NCBI GenBank assembly: GCA_032191485.1
Contig: JAVDOI010000040.1
Span: 1,651,001-1,715,000 of the forward strand
Origin: Leptoclinus maculatus
Taxonomy: Eukaryota; Chordata; Actinopteri; Perciformes; Stichaeidae
DNA length: 64,000 nt
Direction of reading: 5' to 3'
Below are positions 21,983 through 35,074 of the stretch, in pieces. A model generated the notes under the pieces. The model was not told the DNA's origin. It did not search any database and saw nothing but the letters and a program-made list of their open reading frames with translations. Each line of letters begins with the position of its first letter. The stretch's first letter is position 1. Both the position numbers and the translations under genes were made by a program.

Positions 21983-24586
21983 AGCCTGTTTCAGTGTTTA
22001 GAGTCAAGAGGGTTTTTGTTGGGTCCTATAAAAACACTAATAAACGACTTTCTTTAATAAAATTCACATATGTTGGACAAAAAAGGACACTCTACTAGCA
22101 TGAATTGGATTGATCTCATTAGCATGCTGCTAACAGGAGATAGCTTTCCCAAGAGTCTACAGACTTCTTACTTTCCAGACTGAATCAAGGTATCAGGGGG
22201 AAGGAGTCCTGCGAAATCCAGGCAGTTTCAACCTTTTTCTCAGACGCTATGACCGTTTTACATAGGTGAAATTGACTGCTCTTTAAGGTAATTTAAGCCA
22301 GATTTACATGACAGATGTTGATGAAAATGATATATGATGGACAGCAGTAGCATGGCTACAACATATTAAAAAAGCAGAGCTCTCAGATGTTTAGAACAAA
22401 AATTGCTCCAATCTGACTAACAGCACGACAGGGTGTACATCTTACTAAGACGTTCACCCTCCTGTTCTCTGAGTTTCATACAGGCAAATTTATTTTCTAG
22501 ACATTTTAGAGGGATTTTGTTCACGTGACCTCATTGTAGGCCTAGTCCACAATGTGTGTCCGTAATCTGTGGTTTCTGGGACCTATATTTGAGAGATTAT
22601 GGCCATTTTTGCATAGGTCAAATTTACCGGCCCTTTAAGAGGATTTAGAGCCAATTAAGACCTTTTTTGCTGTTTTTGGGCACCTTAACTTGGACCTACG
22701 AACTCCAAATTTTAGGCATTTCATCTCCACGACCCTCTCTTCATTCACAAAAAGAAAGAATTCCTCTATTTTGCTTTAAAGTATTTTTAATTAATTAAAA
22801 GACTGTAAATTACGTCCACATGTGTCTGTTTCTGTTGGGTGCCATAAAACCATTTCTACAAGACAGATGTTGATGTAAATGATATATGGTGGACACCAGA
22901 GGATGCTCTACTAGCATGAATTGGATTGATCTTATTAGCATGTTGCTAACAGGAGATAGCTTTCCCTAGGGTCTACAGACTTCTTACTTTCCAGCCTGAA
23001 TCAAGGTATCAGGGAGAATGTGTGTTGCAAAATGCAGGCAGTTTCAACCTTTGTCTCAGATTTTATGACCGTTTGTACATAGGTCAAATGTACCGGCCCT
23101 TTAACATACTTTAGGCCCAATTTACACATGTTTTGCTGTTTTCGGGCACATTAACTTGGACCTACGAACTCTACACATCAGGGGGAAGGTGTGGTGCAAA
23201 ATTCAGGCAGTTTCAACCTTTTTCTCAGACTCTATGGTCGGGGCAGGGAGTGGACCGGCTCTTGGGCCGTACCTCGGGTCGTATCTCGGCGTGGGTAGCA
23301 GAGCGGACCTCTGGTCGTATCTCGGCGTGGGTAGCAGAGCGGACCTCTGGTCGTATCTCGGCGTGGGTAGCAGAGCGGACCTCGGGTCGTATCTCGGCGT
23401 GGTTAGGAGACCGGCCCTCGGTTCGTATCTCGGCGTGGGTAGCTGTAGAATGGTCATACTTTGTCCTATCTTCTTCAAATACATTTGAAGCAGGTGTTCA
23501 CTGTTAGTGTAGTTACATCCCTATACTGTCCTTTACCTGTACAGATACAGCCATAGGCAGTTATTTATACTGAAAGATACTTTTTTGACGGACAAAACTC
23601 TTACATTTTTACTGACTTCAAAGGCCCACTGCTCTGTTTCTGTATGACCTACAGGTTTTCTGACACTTTCACAAGGAACTTTAGGGGGTTTTCTTTCTGG
23701 CAAGACCTCATTGATGCATATAGTCAAAGTGGTTCAGACGCTACAGACATTTTAATTTGGGTATGTCATTTTAGGCCTTTTTGCTCCAAATTAGGGGCTT
23801 ACTGAGGCTCAGTAAAGCCTAAAAAACACCCACAATCATAGCAAACGATGGCAGTAGTCACACACAAAAGAATTGGAGTGAATAGAGTGAAGTAGGCCAG
23901 AGCAAGAGACATAAACGTACGAGAGGTCACGAGAGGTCGTCATTTGAGAAAGTGTGTAAACATGGAAACGGATCAGCTAAACATGGGAATGGGTGGGGCT
24001 AAGTGCCGAATGGGGCTCTTCATGCACAATACATGGAAACGGATCAGCTATCACCGTACGACGCCCAGTTTGACCGTGGACACCTCGGTTATGTTACCGG
24101 ATGCGCAGGCACCACCCCGAATTTTATCCCATGAAATGTCTTGTAAATTAGATGTAGTGGACAACAGAGGACACTCTTTAAGAATCAGTTGGATTTACAT
24201 CAATACAATGTTACAAAACCTTCCCAAGGTTCTGCAGTCTTCTTGCTTGGCATGCTGAACCAAGTCATCACAGGGAATGTATGGTGAAAAATTCAAGCAG
24301 TTTCAACCTTTTTCTCAGATTTTATGGCCGTTTCAAATTTACCGGCCCTTTAAGAGAATTTAGGCTTAATTTAGACCTTTGTTGCTGTTTTTGGGGACCT
24401 TAACTTGCAGCTACGAGATCCACATTGTAGATATTTAATGGTCACAAGCCCCTATTTGAAGAGGAAAAGGATTTAAATCTCTACTTTGATTTAAAGTATA
24501 AAAATAAAGAGAAAAGACTTATGAAAACGGGCCTACTGTCTTTTGGGAACAATTCGGCCATTCGGAATACGGGCCTTTTAAAAAAA
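21983..24586 (+). repeat. Macrosatellite unit 9 (2604 bp)
   Basis: Five minisatellite copies of the unit 5/11 form. The left part shares A at 22154 and G at 22268 with unit 7. Confidence 0.97.
23273..23443 (+). repeat. 36-bp minisatellite, unit 9, 5 copies
   Basis: Same five-copy form as units 5 and 11. Confidence 0.97.
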
Positions 24587-27190
24587 AGCCTGTTTCAGTG
24601 TTTAGAGTCAAGAGGGTTTTTGTTGGGTCCTATAAAAACACTAATAAACGACTTTCTTTAATAAAATTCACATATGTTGGACAAAAAAGGACACTCTACT
24701 AGCATGAATTGGATTGATCTCATTAGCATGCTGCTAACAGGAGATAGCTTTCCCAAGGGTCTACAGACTTCTTACTTTCCAGACTGAATCAAGGTATCAG
24801 GGGGAAGGAGTCCTGCGAAATCCAGGCAGTTTCAACCTTTTTCTCAGACGCTATGACCGTTTTACATAGGTCAAATTGACTGCTCTTTAAGGTAATTTAA
24901 GCCAGATTTACATGACAGATGTTGATGAAAATGATATATGATGGACAGCAGTAGCATGGCTACAACATATTAAAAAAGCAGAGCTCTCAGATGTTTAGAA
25001 CAAAAATTGCTCCAATCTGACTAACAGCACGACAGGGTGTACATCTTACTAAGACGTTCACCCTCCTGTTCTCTGAGTTTCATACAGGCAAATTTATTTT
25101 CTAGACATTTTAGAGGGATTTTGTTCACGTGACCTCATTGTAGGCCTAGTCCACAATGTGTGTCCGTAATCTGTGGTTTCTGGGACCTATATTTGAGAGA
25201 TTATGGCCATTTTTGCATAGGTCAAATTTACCGGCCCTTTAAGAGGATTTAGAGCCAATTAAGACCTTTTTTGCTGTTTTTGGGCACCTTAACTTGGACC
25301 TACGAACTCCAAATTTTAGGCATTTCATCTCCACGACCCTCTCTTCATTCACAAAAAGAAAGAATTCCTCTATTTTGCTTTAAAGTATTTTTAATTAATT
25401 AAAAGACTGTAAATTACGTCCACATGTGTCTGTTTCTGTTGGGTGCCATAAAACCATTTCTACAAGACAGATGTTGATGTAAATGATATATGGTGGACAC
25501 CAGAGGATGCTCTACTAGCATGAATTGGATTGATCTTATTAGCATGTTGCTAACAGGAGATAGCTTTCCCTAGGGTCTACAGACTTCTTACTTTCCAGCC
25601 TGAATCAAGGTATCAGGGAGAATGTGTGTTGCAAAATGCAGGCAGTTTCAACCTTTGTCTCAGATTTTATGACCGTTTGTACATAGGTCAAATGTACCGG
25701 CCCTTTAACATACTTTAGGCCCAATTTACACATGTTTTGCTGTTTTCGGGCACATTAACTTGGACCTACGAACTCTACACATCAGGGGGAAGGTGTGGTG
25801 CAAAATTCAGGCAGTTTCAACCTTTTTCTCAGACTCTATGGTCGGGGCAGGGAGTGGACCGGCTCTTGGGCCGTACCTCGGGTCGTATCTCGGCGTGGGT
25901 AGCAGAGCGGACCTCTGGTCGTATCTCGGCGTGGGTAGCAGAGCGGACCTCGGGTCGTATCTCGGCGTGGTTAGGAGACCGGCCCTCGGGTCGTATCTCG
26001 CCGTGGGTAGCAGAGCGGCCCTCGGTTCGTATCTCGGCGTGGGTAGCTGTAGAATGGTCATACTTTGTCCTATCTTCTTCAAATACATTTGAAGCAGGTG
26101 TTCACTGTTAGTGTAGTTACATCCCTATACTGTCCTTTACCTGTACAGATACAGCCATAGGCAGTTATTTATACTGAAAGATACTTTTTTGACGGACAAA
26201 ACTCTTACATTTTTACTGACTTCAAAGGCCCACTGCTCTGTTTCTGTATGACCTACAGGTTTTCTGACACTTTCACAAGGAACTTTAGGGGGTTTTCTTT
26301 CTGGCAGGACCTCATTGATGCATATAGTCAAAGTGGTTCAGACGCTACAGACATTTTAATTTGGGTATGTCATTTTAGGCCTTTTTGCTCCAAATTAGGG
26401 GCTTACTGAGGCTCAGTAAAGCCTAAAAAACACCCACAATCATAGCAAACGATGGCAGTAGTCACACACAAAAGAATTGGAGTGAATAGAGTGAAGTAGG
26501 CCAGAGCAAGAGACATAAACGTACGAGAGGTCACGAGAGGTCGTCATTTGAGAAAGTGTGTAAACATGGAAACGGATCAGCTAAACATGGGAATGGGTGG
26601 GGCTAAGTGCCGAATGGGGCTCTTCATGCACAATACATGGAAACGGATCAGCTATCACCGTACGACGCCCAGTTTGACCGTGGACACCTCGGTTATGTTA
26701 CCGGATGCGCAGGCACCACCCCGAATTTTATCCCATGAAATGTCTTGTAAATTAGATGTAGTGGACAACAGAGGACACTCTTTAAGAATCAGTTGGATTT
26801 ACATCAATACAATGTTACAAAACCTTCCCAAGGTTCTGCAGTCTTCTTGCTTGGCATGCTGAACCAAGTCATCACAGGGAATGTATGGTGAAAAATTCAA
26901 GCAGTTTCAACCTTTTTCTCAGATTTTATGGCCGTTTCAAATTTACCGGCCCTTTAAGAGAATTTAGGCTTAATTTAGACCTTTGTTGCTGTTTTTGGGG
27001 ACCTTAACTTGCAGCTACGAGATCCACATTGTAGATATTTAATGGTCACAAGCCCCTATTTGAAGAGGAAAAGGATTTAAATCTCTACTTTGATTTAAAG
27101 TATAAAAATAAAGAGAAAAGACTTATGAAAACGGGCCTACTGTCTTTTGGGAACAATTCGGCCATTCGGAATACGGGCCTTTTAAAAAAA
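24587..27190 (+). repeat. Macrosatellite unit 10 (2604 bp)
   Basis: Five minisatellite copies of the unit 7 form (C at 26001) and G at 26307. The left part lacks the unit 7/9 private bases. Confidence 0.97.
25877..26047 (+). repeat. 36-bp minisatellite, unit 10, 5 copies
   Basis: Same five-copy form as unit 7, including the CTCGCCGTGGG copy. Confidence 0.97.
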
Positions 27191-29794
27191 AGCCTGTTTC
27201 AGTGTTTAGAGTCAAGAGGGTTTTTGTTGGGTCCTATAAAAACACTAATAAACGACTTTCTTTAATAAAATTCACATATGTTGGACAAAAAAGGACACTC
27301 TACTAGCATGAATTGGATTGATCTCATTAGCATGCTGCTAACAGGAGATAGCTTTCCCAAGGGTCTACAGACTTCTTACTTTCCAGACTGAATCAAGGTA
27401 TCAGGGGGAAGGAGTCCTGCGAAATCCAGGCAGTTTCAACCTTTTTCTCAGACGCTATGACCGTTTTACATAGGTCAAATTGACTGCTCTTTAAGGTAAT
27501 TTAAGCCAGATTTACATGACAGATGTTGATGAAAATGATATATGATGAACAGCAGTAGCATGGCTACAACATATTAAAAAAGCAGAGCTCTCAGATGTTT
27601 AGAACAAAAATTGCTCCAATCTGACTAACAGCACGACAGGGTGTACATCTTACTAAGACGTTCACCCTCCTGTTCTCTGAGTTTCATACAGGCAAATTTA
27701 TTTTCTAGACATTTTAGAGGGATTTTGTTCACGTGACCTCATTGTAGGCCTAGTCCACAATGTGTGTCCGTAATCTGTGGTTTCTGGGACCTATATTTGA
27801 GAGATTATGGCCATTTTTGCATAGGTCAAATTTACCGGCCCTTTAAGAGGATTTAGAGCCAATTAAGACCTTTTTTGCTGTTTTTGGGCACCTTAACTTG
27901 GACCTACGAACTCCAAATTTTAGGCATTTCATCTCCACGACCCTCTCTTCATTCACAAAAAGAAAGAATTCCTCTATTTTGCTTTAAAGTATTTTTAATT
28001 AATTAAAAGACTGTAAATTACGTCCACATGTGTCTGTTTCTGTTGGGTGCCATAAAACCATTTCTACAAGACAGATGTTGATGTAAATGATATATGGTGG
28101 ACACCAGAGGATGCTCTACTAGCATGAATTGGATTGATCTTATTAGCATGTTGCTAACAGGAGATAGCTTTCCCTAGGGTCTACAGACTTCTTACTTTCC
28201 AGCCTGAATCAAGGTATCAGGGAGAATGTGTGTTGCAAAATGCAGGCAGTTTCAACCTTTGTCTCAGATTTTATGACCGTTTGTACATAGGTCAAATGTA
28301 CCGGCCCTTTAACATACTTTAGGCCCAATTTACACATGTTTTGCTGTTTTCGGGCACATTAACTTGGACCTACGAACTCTACACATCAGGGGGAAGGTGT
28401 GGTGCAAAATTCAGGCAGTTTCAACCTTTTTCTCAGACTCTATGGTCGGGGCAGGGAGTGGACCGGCTCTTGGGCCGTACCTCGGGTCGTATCTCGGCGT
28501 GGGTAGCAGAGCGGACCTCTGGTCGTATCTCGGCGTGGGTAGCAGAGCGGACCTCTGGTCGTATCTCGGCGTGGGTAGCAGAGCGGACCTCGGGTCGTAT
28601 CTCGGCGTGGTTAGGAGACCGGCCCTCGGTTCGTATCTCGGCGTGGGTAGCTGTAGAATGGTCATACTTTGTCCTATCTTCTTCAAATACATTTGAAGCA
28701 GGTGTTCACTGTTAGTGTAGTTACATCCCTATACTGTCCTTTACCTGTACAGATACAGCCATAGGCAGTTATTTATACTGAAAGATACTTTTTTGACGGA
28801 CAAAACTCTTACATTTTTACTGACTTCAAAGGCCCACTGCTCTGTTTCTGTATGACCTACAGGTTTTCTGACACTTTCACAAGGAACTTTAGGGGGTTTT
28901 CTTTCTGGCAAGACCTCATTGATGCATATAGTCAAAGTGGTTCAGACGCTACAGACATTTTAATTTGGGTATGTCATTTTAGGCCTTTTTGCTCCAAATT
29001 AGGGGCTTACTGAGGATCAGTAAAGCCTAAAAAACACCCACAATCATAGCAAACGATGGCAGTAGTCACACACAAAAGAATTGGAGTGAATAGAGTGAAG
29101 TAGGCCAGAGCAAGAGACATAAACGTACGAGAGGTCACGAGAGGTCGTCATTTGAGAAAGTGTGTAAACATGGAAACGGATCAGCTAAACATGGGAATGG
29201 GTGGGGCTAAGTGCCGAATGGGGCTCTTCATGCACAATACATGGAAACGGATCAGCTATCACCGTACGACGCCCAGTTTGACCGTGGACACCTCGGTTAT
29301 GTTACCGGATGCGCAGGCACCACCCCGAATTTTATCCCATGAAATGTCTTGTAAATTAGATGTAGTGGACAACAGAGGACACTCTTTAAGAATCAGTTGG
29401 ATTTACATCAATACAATGTTACAAAACCTTCCCAAGGTTCTGCAGTCTTCTTGCTTGGCATGCTGAACCAAGTCATCACAGGGAATGTATGGTGAAAAAT
29501 TCAAGCAGTTTCAACCTTTTTCTCAGATTTTATGGCCGTTTCAAATTTACCGGCCCTTTAAGAGAATTTAGGCTTAATTTAGACCTTTGTTGCTGTTTTT
29601 GGGGACCTTAACTTGCAGCTACGAGATCCACATTGTAGATATTTAATGGTCACAAGCCCCTATTTGAAGAGGAAAAGGATTTAAATCTCTACTTTGATTT
29701 AAAGTATAAAAATAAAGAGAAAAGACTTATGAAAACGGGCCTACTGTCTTTTGGGAACAATTCGGCCATTCGGAATACGGGCCTTTTAAAAAAA
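27191..29794 (+). repeat. Macrosatellite unit 11 (2604 bp)
   Basis: Five minisatellite copies of the unit 5/9 form. It has A at 27548 shared with unit 8. A private A at 29016 breaks one base pair of the 17-bp palindrome seen in other units. Confidence 0.97.
28481..28651 (+). repeat. 36-bp minisatellite, unit 11, 5 copies
   Basis: Same five-copy form as units 5 and 9. Confidence 0.97.
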
Positions 29795-32434
29795 AGCCTG
29801 TTTCAGTGTTTAGAGTCAAGAGGGTTTTTGTTGGGTCCTATAAAAACACTAATAAACGACTTTCTTTAATAAAATTCACATATGTTGGACAAAAAAGGAC
29901 ACTCTACTAGCATGAATTGGATTGATCTCATTAGCATGCTGCTAACAGGAGATAGCTTTCCCAAGGGTCTACAGACTTCTTACTTTCCAGACTGAATCAA
30001 GGTATCAGGGGGAAGGAGTCCTGCGAAATCCAGGCAGTTTCAACCTTTTTCTCAGACGCTATGACCGTTTTACATAGGTCAAATTGACTGCTCTTTAAGG
30101 TAATTTAAGCCAGATTTACATGACAGATGTTGATGAAAATGATATATGATGGACAGCAGTAGCATGGCTACAACATATTAAAAAAGCAGAGCTCTCAGAT
30201 GTTTAGAACAAAAATTGCTCCAATCTGACTAACAGCACGACAGGGTGTACATCTTACTAAGACGTTCACCCTCCTGTTCTCTGAGTTTCATACAGGCAAA
30301 TTTATTTTCTAGACATTTTAGAGGGATTTTGTTCACGTGACCTCATTGTAGGCCTAGTCCACAATGTGTGTCCGTAATCTGTGGTTTCTGGGACCTATAT
30401 TTGAGAGATTATGGCCATTTTTGCATAGGTAAAATTTACCGGCCCTTTAAGAGGATTTAGAGCCAATTAAGACCTTTTTTGCTGTTTTTGGGCACCTTAA
30501 CTTGGACCTACGAACTCCAAATTTTAGGCATTTCATCTCCACGACCCTCTCTTCATTCACAAAAAGAAAGAATTCCTCTATTTTGCTTTAAAGTATTTTT
30601 AATTAATTAAAAGACTGTAAATTACGTCCACATGTGTCTGTTTCTGTTGGGTGCCATAAAACCATTTCTACAAGACAGATGTTGATGTAAATGATATATG
30701 GTGGACACCAGAGGATGCTCTACTAGCATGAATTGGATTGATCTTATTAGCATGTTGCTAACAGGAGATAGCTTTCCCTAGAGTCTACAGACTTCTTACT
30801 TTCCAGCCTGAATCAAGGTATCGGGGAGAATGTGTGTTGCAAAATGCAGGCAGTTTCAACCTTTGTCTCAGATTTTATGACCGTTTGTACATAGGTCAAA
30901 TGTACCGGCCCTTTAACATACTTTAGGCCCAATTTACACATGTTTTGCTGTTTTCGGGCACATTAACTTGGACCTACGAACTCTACACATCAGGGGGAAG
31001 GTGTGGTGCAAAATTCAGGCAGTTTCAACCTTTTTCTCAGACTCTATGGTCGGGGCAGGGAGTGGACCGGCTCTTGGGCCGTACCTCGGGTCGTATCTCG
31101 GCGTGGGTAGCAGAGCGGACCTCTGGTCGTATCTCGGCGTGGGTAGCAGAGCGGACCTCTGGTCGTATCTCGGCGTGGGTAGCAGAGCGGACCTCGGGTC
31201 GTATCTCGGCGTGGTTAGGAGACCGGCCCTCGGGTCGTATCTTGGCGTGGGTGGCAGAGCGGCCCTCGGTTCGTATCTCGGCGTGGGTAGCTGTAGAATG
31301 GTCATACTTTGTCCTATCTTCTTCAAATACATTTGAAGCAGGTGTTCACTGTTAGTGTAGTTACATCCCTATACTGTCCTTTACCTGTACAGATACAGCC
31401 ATAGGCAGTTATTTATACTGAAAGATACTTTTTTGACGGACAAAACTCTTACATTTTTACTGACTTCAAAGGCCCACTGCTCTGTTTCTGTATGACCTAC
31501 AGGTTTTCTGACACTTTCACAAGGAACTTTAGGGGGTTTTCTTTCTGGCAAGACCTCATTGATGCATATAGTCAAAGTGGTTCAGACGCTACAGACATTT
31601 TAATTTGGGTATGTCATTTTAGGCCTTTTTGCTCCAAATTAGGGGCTTACTGAGGCTCAGTAAAGCCTAAAAAACACCCACAATCATAGCAAACGATGGC
31701 AGTAGTCACACACAAAAGAATTGGAGTGAATAGAGTGAAGTAGGCCAGAGCAAGAGACATAAACGTACGAGAGGTCACGAGAGGTCGTCATTTGAGAAAG
31801 TGTGTAAACATGGAAACGGATCAGCTAAACATGGGAATGGGTGGGGCTAAGTGCCGAATGGGGCTCTTCGTGCACAATACATGGAAACGGATCAGCTATC
31901 ACCGTACGACGCCCAGTTTGACCGTGGACACCTCGGTTATGTTACCGGATGCGCAGGCACCACCCCGAATTTTATCCCATGAAATGTCTTGTAAATTAGA
32001 TGTAGTGGACAACAGAGGACACTCTTTAAGAATCAGTTGGATTTACATCAATACAATGTTACAAAACCTTCCCAAGGTTCTGCAGTCTTCTTGCTTGGCA
32101 TGCTGAACCAAGTCATCACAGGGAATGTATGGTGAAAAATTCAAGCAGTTTCAACCTTTTTCTCAGATTTTATGGCCGTTTCAAATTTACCGGCCCTTTA
32201 AGAGAATTTAGGCTTAATTTAGACCTTTGTTGCTGTTTTTGGGGACCTTAACTTGCAGCTACGAGATCCACATTGTAGATATTTAATGGTCACAAGCCCC
32301 TATTTGAAGAGGAAAAGGATTTAAATCTCTACTTTGATTTAAAGTATAAAAATAAAGAGAAAAGACTTATGAAAACGGGCCTACTGTCTTTTGGGAACAA
32401 TTCGGCCATTCGGAATACGGGCCTTTTAAAAAAA
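29795..32434 (+). repeat. Macrosatellite unit 12 (2640 bp)
   Basis: First of eight consecutive units carrying G at the CTTCGTGCAC site (31870). A private A at 30431 changes AGGTCA to AGGTAA. It also has CCTAGAGTCT near 30779, otherwise seen in units 2 and 3. Confidence 0.97.
31085..31291 (+). repeat. 36-bp minisatellite, unit 12, 6 copies
   Basis: Common six-copy form, as in unit 4. Confidence 0.97.
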
Positions 32435-35074
32435 AGCCTGTTTCAGTGTTTAGAGTCAAGAGGGTTTTTGTTGGGTCCTATAAAAACACTAATAAACGAC
32501 TTTCTTTAATAAAATTCACATATGTTGGACAAAAAAGGACACTCTACTAGCATGAATTGGATTGATCTCATTAGCATGCTGCTAACAGGAGATAGCTTTC
32601 CCAAGGGTCTACAGACTTCTTACTTTCCAGACTGAATCAAGGTATCAGGGGGAAGGAGTCCTGCGAAATCCAGGCAGTTTCAACCTTTTTCTCAGACGCT
32701 ATGACCGTTTTACATAGGTCAAATTGACTGCTCTTTAAGGTAATTTAAGCCAGATTTACATGACAGATGTTGATGAAAATGATATATGATGGACAGCAGT
32801 AGCATGGCTACAACATATTAAAAAAGCAGAGCTCTCAGATGTTTAGAACAAAAATTGCTCCAATCTGACTAACAGCACGACAGGGTGTACATCTTACTAA
32901 GACGTTCACCCTCCTGTTCTCTGAGTTTCATACAGGCAAATTTATTTTCTAGACATTTTAGAGGGATTTTGTTCACGTGACCTCATTGTAGGCCTAGTCC
33001 ACAATGTGTGTCCGTAATCTGTGGTTTCTGGGACCTATATTTGAGAGATTATGGCCATTTTTGCATAGGTCAAATTTACCGGCCCTTTAAGAGGATTTAG
33101 AGCCAATTAAGACCTTTTTTGCTGTTTTTGGGCACCTTAACTTGGACCTACGAACTCCAAATTTTAGGCATTTCATCTCCACGACCCTCTCTTCATTCAC
33201 AAAAAGAAAGAATTCCTCTATTTTGCTTTAAAGTATTTTTAATTAATTAAAAGACTGTAAATTACGTCCACATGTGTCTGTTTCTGTTGGGTGCCATAAA
33301 ACCATTTCTACAAGACAGATGTTGATGTAAATGATATATGGTGGACACCAGAGGATGCTCTACTAGCATGAATTGGATTGATCTTATTAGCATGTTGCTA
33401 ACAGGAGATAGCTTTCCCTAGGGTCTACAGACTTCTTACTTTCCAGCCTGAATCAAGGTATCGGGGAGAATGTGTGTTGCAAAATGCAGGCAGTTTCAAC
33501 CTTTGTCTCAGATTTTATGACCGTTTGTACATAGGTCAAATGTACCGGCCCTTTAACATACTTTAGGCCCAATTTACACATGTTTTGCTGTTTTCGGGCA
33601 CATTAACTTGGACCTACGAACTCTACACATCAGGGGGAAGGTGTGGTGCAAAATTCAGGCAGTTTCAACCTTTTTCTCAGACTCTATGGTCGGGGCAGGG
33701 AGTGGACCGGCTCTTGGGCCGTACCTCGGGTCGTATCTCGGCGTGGGTAGCAGAGCGGACCTCTGGTCGTATCTCGGCGTGGGTAGCAGAGCGGACCTCT
33801 GGTCGTATCTCGGCGTGGGTAGCAGAGCGGACCTCGGGTCGTATCTCGGCGTGGTTAGGAGACCGGCCCTCGGGTCGTATCTTGGCGTGGGTGGCAGAGC
33901 GGCCCTCGGTTCGTATCTCGGCGTGGGTAGCTGTAGAATGGTCATACTTTGTCCTATCTTCTTCAAATACATTTGAAGCAGGTGTTCACTGTTAGTGTAG
34001 TTACATCCCTATACTGTCCTTTACCTGTACAGATACAGCCATAGGCAGTTATTTATACTGAAAGATACTTTTTTGACGGACAAAACTCTTACATTTTTAC
34101 TGACTTCAAAGGCCCACTGCTCTGTTTCTGTATGACCTACAGGTTTTCTGACACTTTCACAAGGAACTTTAGGGGGTTTTCTTTCTGGCAAGACCTCATT
34201 GATGCATATAGTCAAAGTGGTTCAGACGCTACAGACATTTTAATTTGGGTATGTCATTTTAGGCCTTTTTGCTCCAAATTAGGGGCTTACTGAGGCTCAG
34301 TAAAGCCTAAAAAACACCCACAATCATAGCAAACGATGGCAGTAGTCACACACAAAAGAATTGGAGTGAATAGAGTGAAGTAGGCCAGAGCAAGAGACAT
34401 AAACGTACGAGAGGTCACGAGAGGTCGTCATTTGAGAAAGTGTGTAAACATGGAAACGGATCAGCTAAACATGGGAATGGGTGGGGCTAAGTGCCGAATG
34501 GGGCTCTTCGTGCACAATACATGGAAACGGATCAGCTATCACCGTACGACGCCCAGTTTGACCGTGGACACCTCGGTTATGTTACCGGATGCGCAGGCAC
34601 CACCCCGAATTTTATCCCATGAAATGTCTTGTAAATTAGATGTAGTGGACAACAGAGGACACTCTTTAAGAATCAGTTGGATTTACATCAATACAATGTT
34701 ACAAAACCTTCCCAAGGTTCTGCAGTCTTCTTGCTTGGCATGCTGAACCAAGTCATCACAGGGAATGTATGGTGAAAAATTCAAGCAGTTTCAACCTTTT
34801 TCTCAGATTTTATGGCCGTTTCAAATTTACCGGCCCTTTAAGAGAATTTAGGCTTAATTTAGACCTTTGTTGCTGTTTTTGGGGACCTTAACTTGCAGCT
34901 ACGAGATCCACATTGTAGATATTTAATGGTCACAAGCCCCTATTTGAAGAGGAAAAGGATTTAAATCTCTACTTTGATTTAAAGTATAAAAATAAAGAGA
35001 AAAGACTTATGAAAACGGGCCTACTGTCTTTTGGGAACAATTCGGCCATTCGGAATACGGGCCTTTTAAAAAAA
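32435..35074 (+). repeat. Macrosatellite unit 13 (2640 bp)
   Basis: Representative of the homogenised block. I saw no difference between this unit and units 14, 15, 16, 18 and 19 on reading. It has six minisatellite copies, TCGGGGAG and the CTTCGTGCAC variant. Confidence 0.97.
33725..33931 (+). repeat. 36-bp minisatellite, unit 13, 6 copies
   Basis: Common six-copy form. Confidence 0.97.
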
